DNA from: Conexibacter sp.
GTDB lineage: Bacteria > Actinomycetota > Thermoleophilia > Solirubrobacterales > Solirubrobacteraceae
DNA length: 8,432 nt
Direction: 5' to 3'
Assembly (NCBI GenBank): GCA_025964295.1
Contig: JAOPZD010000613.1
Coordinates: forward strand, 1-8,432
In this document: piece by piece, positions 6,311 through 8,432 of the stretch
Position numbering within the stretch: position 1 is the first letter of the stretch
Layout: every line of letters begins with the position of its first letter
The notes under the pieces: model-generated
Seen by the model: only the letters and a program-made list of their open reading frames with translations
The model's database searches: none
What the model was told of the DNA's origin: nothing
Translations under genes and position numbers: made by a program

Positions 6311-6325
6311 TCCGCAGAATGCGGG
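6311..6325 (+). other. Small hairpin downstream of trpS
   Basis: CCGCA (6312-6316) pairs with TGCGG (6320-6324) around a GAA loop, with one extra T:G wobble at the base, 3-4 nt after the trpS stop. It is short and has no T-run. A weak terminator or 3'-end stabiliser for trpS is possible, but chance is not excluded. Confidence 0.3.
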
Positions 6326-6356
6326 CCTTCGCGGCGTGGGCGTCGGGGCCGGCCGC

Positions 6357-6362
6357 TACGGT
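6357..6362 (+). promoter_or_regulatory. Candidate -10 element of the scpAB promoter (TACGGT)
   Basis: TACGGT fits TANNNT and is followed by 9 nt and the scpA ATG, predicting a leader of about 3 nt. It sits between CCGGCC (6349-6354) and GGCCGG (6365-6370), a perfect 6-bp inverted repeat that may or may not be meaningful in this GC-rich context. No -35 is visible. Confidence 0.45.
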
Positions 6363-6371
6363 CTGGCCGGT

Positions 6372-7148
6372 ATGAGCACCCTGGTCGCCGAGCTCGAGCT
6401 CGACCTCGAGGTCTTCACCGGCCCGTTCGACCTCCTGCTGACGCTGGTCCTCCGCGAGGAGGTCGACCTGCTGGAGGTGGACCTGGCCGACGTCGTCCTC
6501 TCCTACATCGACGTGCTGGAGTCGCGCGGCGAGCTCGACCTCGAGGTCGCCACCGAGTTCCTGGTGCTGATCGCCGCGCTGCTGGAGCTCAAGTCGCGCC
6601 TGATGCTGCCGCGCGAGGACGAGGAGCTGCTGGACTTCGAGCCCGACGTCGCGGCCGAGGAGCTGCTGGCGCGGATGCTCGAGGCCAAGCGCTACCGCAG
6701 CGCGGCCCTGCACCTGATCGAGAAGCTCCACTCCGAGGACGGCGTGCGCTTCCGCAGCGCGCCGCTGCCCAAGGGGATGCAGACGACCGAGATCGTCGAC
6801 ATGGAGGCCGTCTACCGGCCGGCGCGCCTGGGGCGGGCGATCGGCGCGCTGCTGGCGCTGCCGCCGCGCGTCGACATCCGCCACCTGACGATCCCGCGCG
6901 TGACCGTCGCCGATCGCCTGTCGCACCTGCGGCGGCTGCTGCGCGGCGCGGGGCGGACGACGTTCGAGGACGCGGTCCGCGGCGCCGATCGCGTGACGGT
7001 CTGCGTGACGCTGTTCGCGCTGCTGGAGCTCTACAAGCAGGGCGAGGCGACCTGGGCGCAGGACGAGCCGTTCGGCGAGATCGAGATCCGCACGGGCGCG
7101 GCCGGCGCGGGTGCGAGCGCCGGGGCCGCCGCGGGCGCCGCGGCGTGA
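6372..7148 (+). CDS. scpA: Segregation and condensation protein A (kleisin)
   Basis: ScpA is the kleisin that bridges the SMC heads and, with ScpB, forms the bacterial condensin that compacts and segregates chromosomes. The protein is 258 residues from ATG 6372. LEVFTGPFDLLLTLV (12-26) is the diagnostic N-terminal motif; EFLVLIAALLELKSRLMLP (62-80) is the helical SMC-neck-binding part. The middle is charged and variable, and VCVTLFALLELYKQGEATWA (210-229) is the C-terminal winged helix that contacts the SMC cap. A Gly/Ala-only tail (242-258) is low complexity. An upstream in-frame ATG at 6336 would add 12 non-conserved residues and run through the -10 element, so I prefer 6372. The stop overlaps the scpB start by 4 bp (GTGA), so the pair is translationally coupled. 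smc is not in the window. Confidence 0.94.
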   Translation: MSTLVAELELDLEVFTGPFDLLLTLVLREEVDLLEVDLADVVLSYIDVLESRGELDLEVATEFLVLIAALLELKSRLMLPREDEELLDFEPDVAAEELLARMLEAKRYRSAALHLIEKLHSEDGVRFRSAPLPKGMQTTEIVDMEAVYRPARLGRAIGALLALPPRVDIRHLTIPRVTVADRLSHLRRLLRGAGRTTFEDAVRGADRVTVCVTLFALLELYKQGEATWAQDEPFGEIEIRTGAAGAGASAGAAAGAAA

Positions 7149-7879
7149 GCGATCTCGCACGGACGGTCGAGGCGCTCCTCTTCCTCTCGGCCGAGCCGGT
7201 CACCGAGACCGAGCTGCTGGCCGCGTGCGAGTGCGAGGAGGAGGCGCTGGCCGCGGCGCTCGTCGAGCTCGGCGAGCAGTTCGCGCCGGGCGCGCGGGGG
7301 CTGGAGCTGCGCGAGCTGGCCGGCGGCTGGACGCTGGCGACGGCGCCCGACACCGAGGCGGCCGCGCGGCGCCTGCTCTCCAAGCCGCGGACGCCGCCGC
7401 TGTCGCCCGCGCAGGCCGAGACGCTGGCGATCGTCGCCTACCTGCAGCCCGTCTCGCGGCCGGAGATCACACGGATCCGCGGCGTGTCGGCCGACTCGGC
7501 CGCGGGGACGCTGCTGGAGCGCGGGCTGATCGAGGAGTCCGGGCGCTCGCCGTTCGGCGCGGTGCTCTACCGGACGACCTCGCTGTTCCTGAAGCTCTTC
7601 GGCATGGCGTCGCTGGACGACCTGCCCGACGTCGCCGAGTGGGACCCGTCGCCCGAGGAGGAGGCGGACCTGCGCGAGCGGCTGCTGCGCGCGGGCGAGG
7701 CACGGGCGGGGTCGACGCCGCCGACGACGGAGGAGCTCGACGACGACGAGGGCCCGGAGACGCCGATCGAGGGCGACGCCGCGGACCCGGCGGCGGCGGA
7801 CCTGACGCCCGCCGAGGACGCCGAGGCCGAGGAGGCCGAGGCGGAGGCGCTCGACGAGGACGACGAGCCCGCCGGCTAG
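7145..7879 (+). CDS. scpB: Segregation and condensation protein B
   Basis: ScpB dimers bind the middle of ScpA and help regulate the SMC complex. The product is 244 residues. DLARTVEALLFLSAEPVTE (3-21) is the start of the first winged helix and LAGGWTLATAP (58-68) its wing. LSPAQAETLAIVAYLQPVSR (86-105), PEITRIRGVSADSAAGTLLE (106-125) and VLYRTTSLFLKLFGMASLDD (140-159) form the conserved second winged helix. After about residue 165 the protein becomes strongly acidic and Ala-rich, with almost no basic residues from 188 to the end; such disordered acidic tails occur in some actinobacterial ScpB proteins. The GTG start lies in the GTGA overlap with scpA and has no Shine-Dalgarno, consistent with coupled re-initiation. 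The TAG stop shares its bases with the stop of the convergent PPOX gene. Confidence 0.94.
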   Translation: MSDLARTVEALLFLSAEPVTETELLAACECEEEALAAALVELGEQFAPGARGLELRELAGGWTLATAPDTEAAARRLLSKPRTPPLSPAQAETLAIVAYLQPVSRPEITRIRGVSADSAAGTLLERGLIEESGRSPFGAVLYRTTSLFLKLFGMASLDDLPDVAEWDPSPEEEADLRERLLRAGEARAGSTPPTTEELDDDEGPETPIEGDAADPAAADLTPAEDAEAEEAEAEALDEDDEPAG

Positions 7880-8289
7880 CCGAGGCGGTACGTCGCGCGG
7901 CTGTCCTCGAAGGAGGACTCGAGCCAGGTGTGCGCGACGGTGGGGGCGAAGCGGAACAGCGCGCCGACCTGCGGGAGGGCGGCGAACGACTCCGCCGAGG
8001 CCGGCATGTCGTACTTGGCGGCGTACGCGGCGTAGGCGGCGTCGCTCTCGGCGCGCGCGGCGGCGCCCTCGAGGATCACGACGTCGTCGCCGCTCTCCAG
8101 GTGGACGGTCGCCCGCGGGTCGCGCAGCAGGTTGCGGCCCTTGACCGACTCCAGCCCGGTGCCGAACCACAGCGCGCCGTCCAGCCAGACGCCCCAGATC
8201 GGCATCGCGTGCGGGCGGCCGTCGGCGCGCGTCGTGCCCAGCCAGTAGTTGCGGGCCTCGCGCAGGCGCTCCTCCATTTCCGAATGCAT
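7876..8289 (-). CDS. Pyridoxamine 5'-phosphate oxidase-family protein (FMN/F420-binding split barrel)
   Basis: The protein is 137 residues from ATG 8289 on the minus strand. ARNYWLGTTRADGRPHAMPIWGVW (12-35), ALWFGTG (39-45) and KGRNLLRDPRATVHLESGDD (50-69) are the typical strands of a small split-barrel oxidoreductase of the PPOX superfamily. Many actinobacterial members use F420 or FMN, but the substrate and cofactor cannot be set from sequence alone. A C-terminal half with FAPTVAHTW (114-122) resembles other stand-alone members. An upstream Met codon at 8334 would extend the protein into the divergent TetR gene and through the promoter, so 8289 is preferred; another Met at 8277 is possible. 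It lies divergent from a TetR regulator, a common arrangement for a gene controlled by that regulator. It is convergent with scpB with a 4-bp overlap at the stops. Confidence 0.88.
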   Translation of the reverse strand: MHSEMEERLREARNYWLGTTRADGRPHAMPIWGVWLDGALWFGTGLESVKGRNLLRDPRATVHLESGDDVVILEGAAARAESDAAYAAYAAKYDMPASAESFAALPQVGALFRFAPTVAHTWLESSFEDSRATYRLG

Positions 8290-8295
8290 GTTCGC

Positions 8296-8301
8296 TAATC
8301 T
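8296..8301 (+). promoter_or_regulatory. Candidate -10 element for the TetR gene (TAATCT)
   Basis: TAATCT is followed by 9 nt and the ATG at 8311, predicting a leader of about 3 nt. It overlaps five of the six bases of the opposing PPOX-gene -10 element. Confidence 0.55.
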
Positions 8302-8302
8302 A
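8297..8302 (-). promoter_or_regulatory. Candidate -10 element for the PPOX gene (TAGATT)
   Basis: On the minus strand TAGATT is followed by 7 nt and ATG 8289, predicting a nearly leaderless transcript. A TGGACG at 8325-8320, with a 17-bp spacer, matches TTGACA at four of six positions and is the best -35 candidate in the window. It lies inside the TetR coding region. Confidence 0.55.
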
Positions 8303-8310
8303 GCGAGGCC

Positions 8311-8432
8311 ATGGCCGGACGTCCACGCACGCACGCCGACGACGCGCTCCTGGACGCCGCCGAGCGCGTGCTGGCGCGCGCCGGGGTGGGCGGGGTGACG
8401 TTCGCCGCCGTCGGGCGCGAGGCGGGCGCCGC
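8311..8432 (+). CDS. TetR-family transcriptional regulator, N-terminal fragment
   Basis: Forty complete codons plus two bases are present before the window ends. The translation begins MAGRPRTHADDALLDAAERV and continues with LARAGVGGVTFAAVGREAGA. This is the standard TetR N-terminus: a basic arm, helix 1 (DALLDAAERVLARAG) and the start of the helix-turn-helix (VTFAAVGREAGA). The ligand-binding domain is off the window, so the inducer is unknown. Its promoter region is shared with the divergent PPOX-family gene and contains a 15-bp perfect inverted repeat. It therefore probably represses itself and that oxidoreductase gene. Confidence 0.88.
   Translation, partial: MAGRPRTHADDALLDAAERVLARAGVGGVTFAAVGREAGA

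Larger units (their letters stand above)
8292..8306. promoter_or_regulatory. Putative TetR operator, perfect inverted repeat TCGCTA-ATC-TAGCGA
   Basis: Two 6-bp arms (8292-8297 and 8301-8306) are exact reverse complements around a 3-bp centre. The palindrome covers the -10 elements of both divergent genes and lies 4 bp upstream of the TetR start. Binding of the encoded TetR here would block both promoters. The repeat is seen directly; the operator role is inferred from position and from the usual autoregulation of TetR proteins. Confidence 0.6.

Noticed and set aside
6336..6371. Alternative scpA start 12 codons upstream
   Set aside because: It runs through the -10-like element and adds no conserved residues; ATG 6372 starts right before the kleisin motif.
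7031..8170. A long minus-strand frame across the scpB region and part of the PPOX gene
   Set aside because: Low-complexity Arg/Gly/Leu translation, opposite to a clear ScpB and in a different frame from the PPOX protein.
8290..8334. Extended start of the PPOX gene at 8334
   Set aside because: It would overlap the TetR coding region and read through the palindrome and both -10 elements.
1..8432. Mobile elements, CRISPR, tRNA/rRNA, defence or biosynthetic islands
   Set aside because: No transposase, integrase, direct-repeat array, attachment site or RNA gene signature was seen. Composition is uniform and all genes belong to core families apart from the DUF1360 and PPOX/TetR genes.

Overview
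The window is GC-rich, densely packed bacterial chromosome made of core metabolic and housekeeping genes. I see no mobile element, CRISPR array, tRNA or rRNA. The protein sequences look actinobacterial. A glycine decarboxylase P-protein split into two genes, a KMSTT-type tryptophanyl-tRNA synthetase, a DUF1360 protein and the scpA-scpB pair together suggest the class Thermoleophilia (Solirubrobacterales, for example Conexibacter or Patulibacter relatives). That placement is inference from recall; no database was searched.

Layout: (1) bases 1-128, minus strand: the N-terminal part of an endonuclease/exonuclease/phosphatase-fold protein that runs off the left edge. (2) 175-4649, plus: gcvT-gcvH-gcvPA-gcvPB, encoding the T, H and two-subunit P proteins of the glycine cleavage system. 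The L protein (lpd) and glyA are not in the window. (3) 4666-4712: a 20-bp-arm hairpin between and partly inside convergent genes. (4) 4698-5252, minus: a DUF1360 membrane protein of unknown function. (5) 5297-6307, plus: trpS. (6) 6372-7879, plus: scpA and scpB, the kleisin and its partner in the SMC chromosome-segregation complex, overlapping by 4 bp. (7) 7876-8289, minus: a small PPOX-family flavin/F420-type oxidoreductase whose stop codon shares a CTAG with the scpB stop. (8) 8311-8432, plus: the start of a TetR-family regulator, cut by the right edge. No stretch over 300 bases lacks a gene.

The most interesting layer is regulatory. Six gene starts (gcvT, gcvH, trpS, scpA, the PPOX gene and the TetR gene) carry a TANNNT element, mostly TAGNNT, that ends 7-9 nt before the start codon and so predicts leaderless or nearly leaderless mRNAs. 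The starts inside operons (gcvPA, gcvPB, scpB) lack it and instead have a Shine-Dalgarno sequence or a 4-bp stop/start overlap. In the PPOX/TetR gap the two divergent -10 elements lie on top of each other inside a perfect 15-bp inverted repeat, a ready-made autoregulatory TetR operator. I did not find an undescribed multi-gene system here; the coding content is ordinary.
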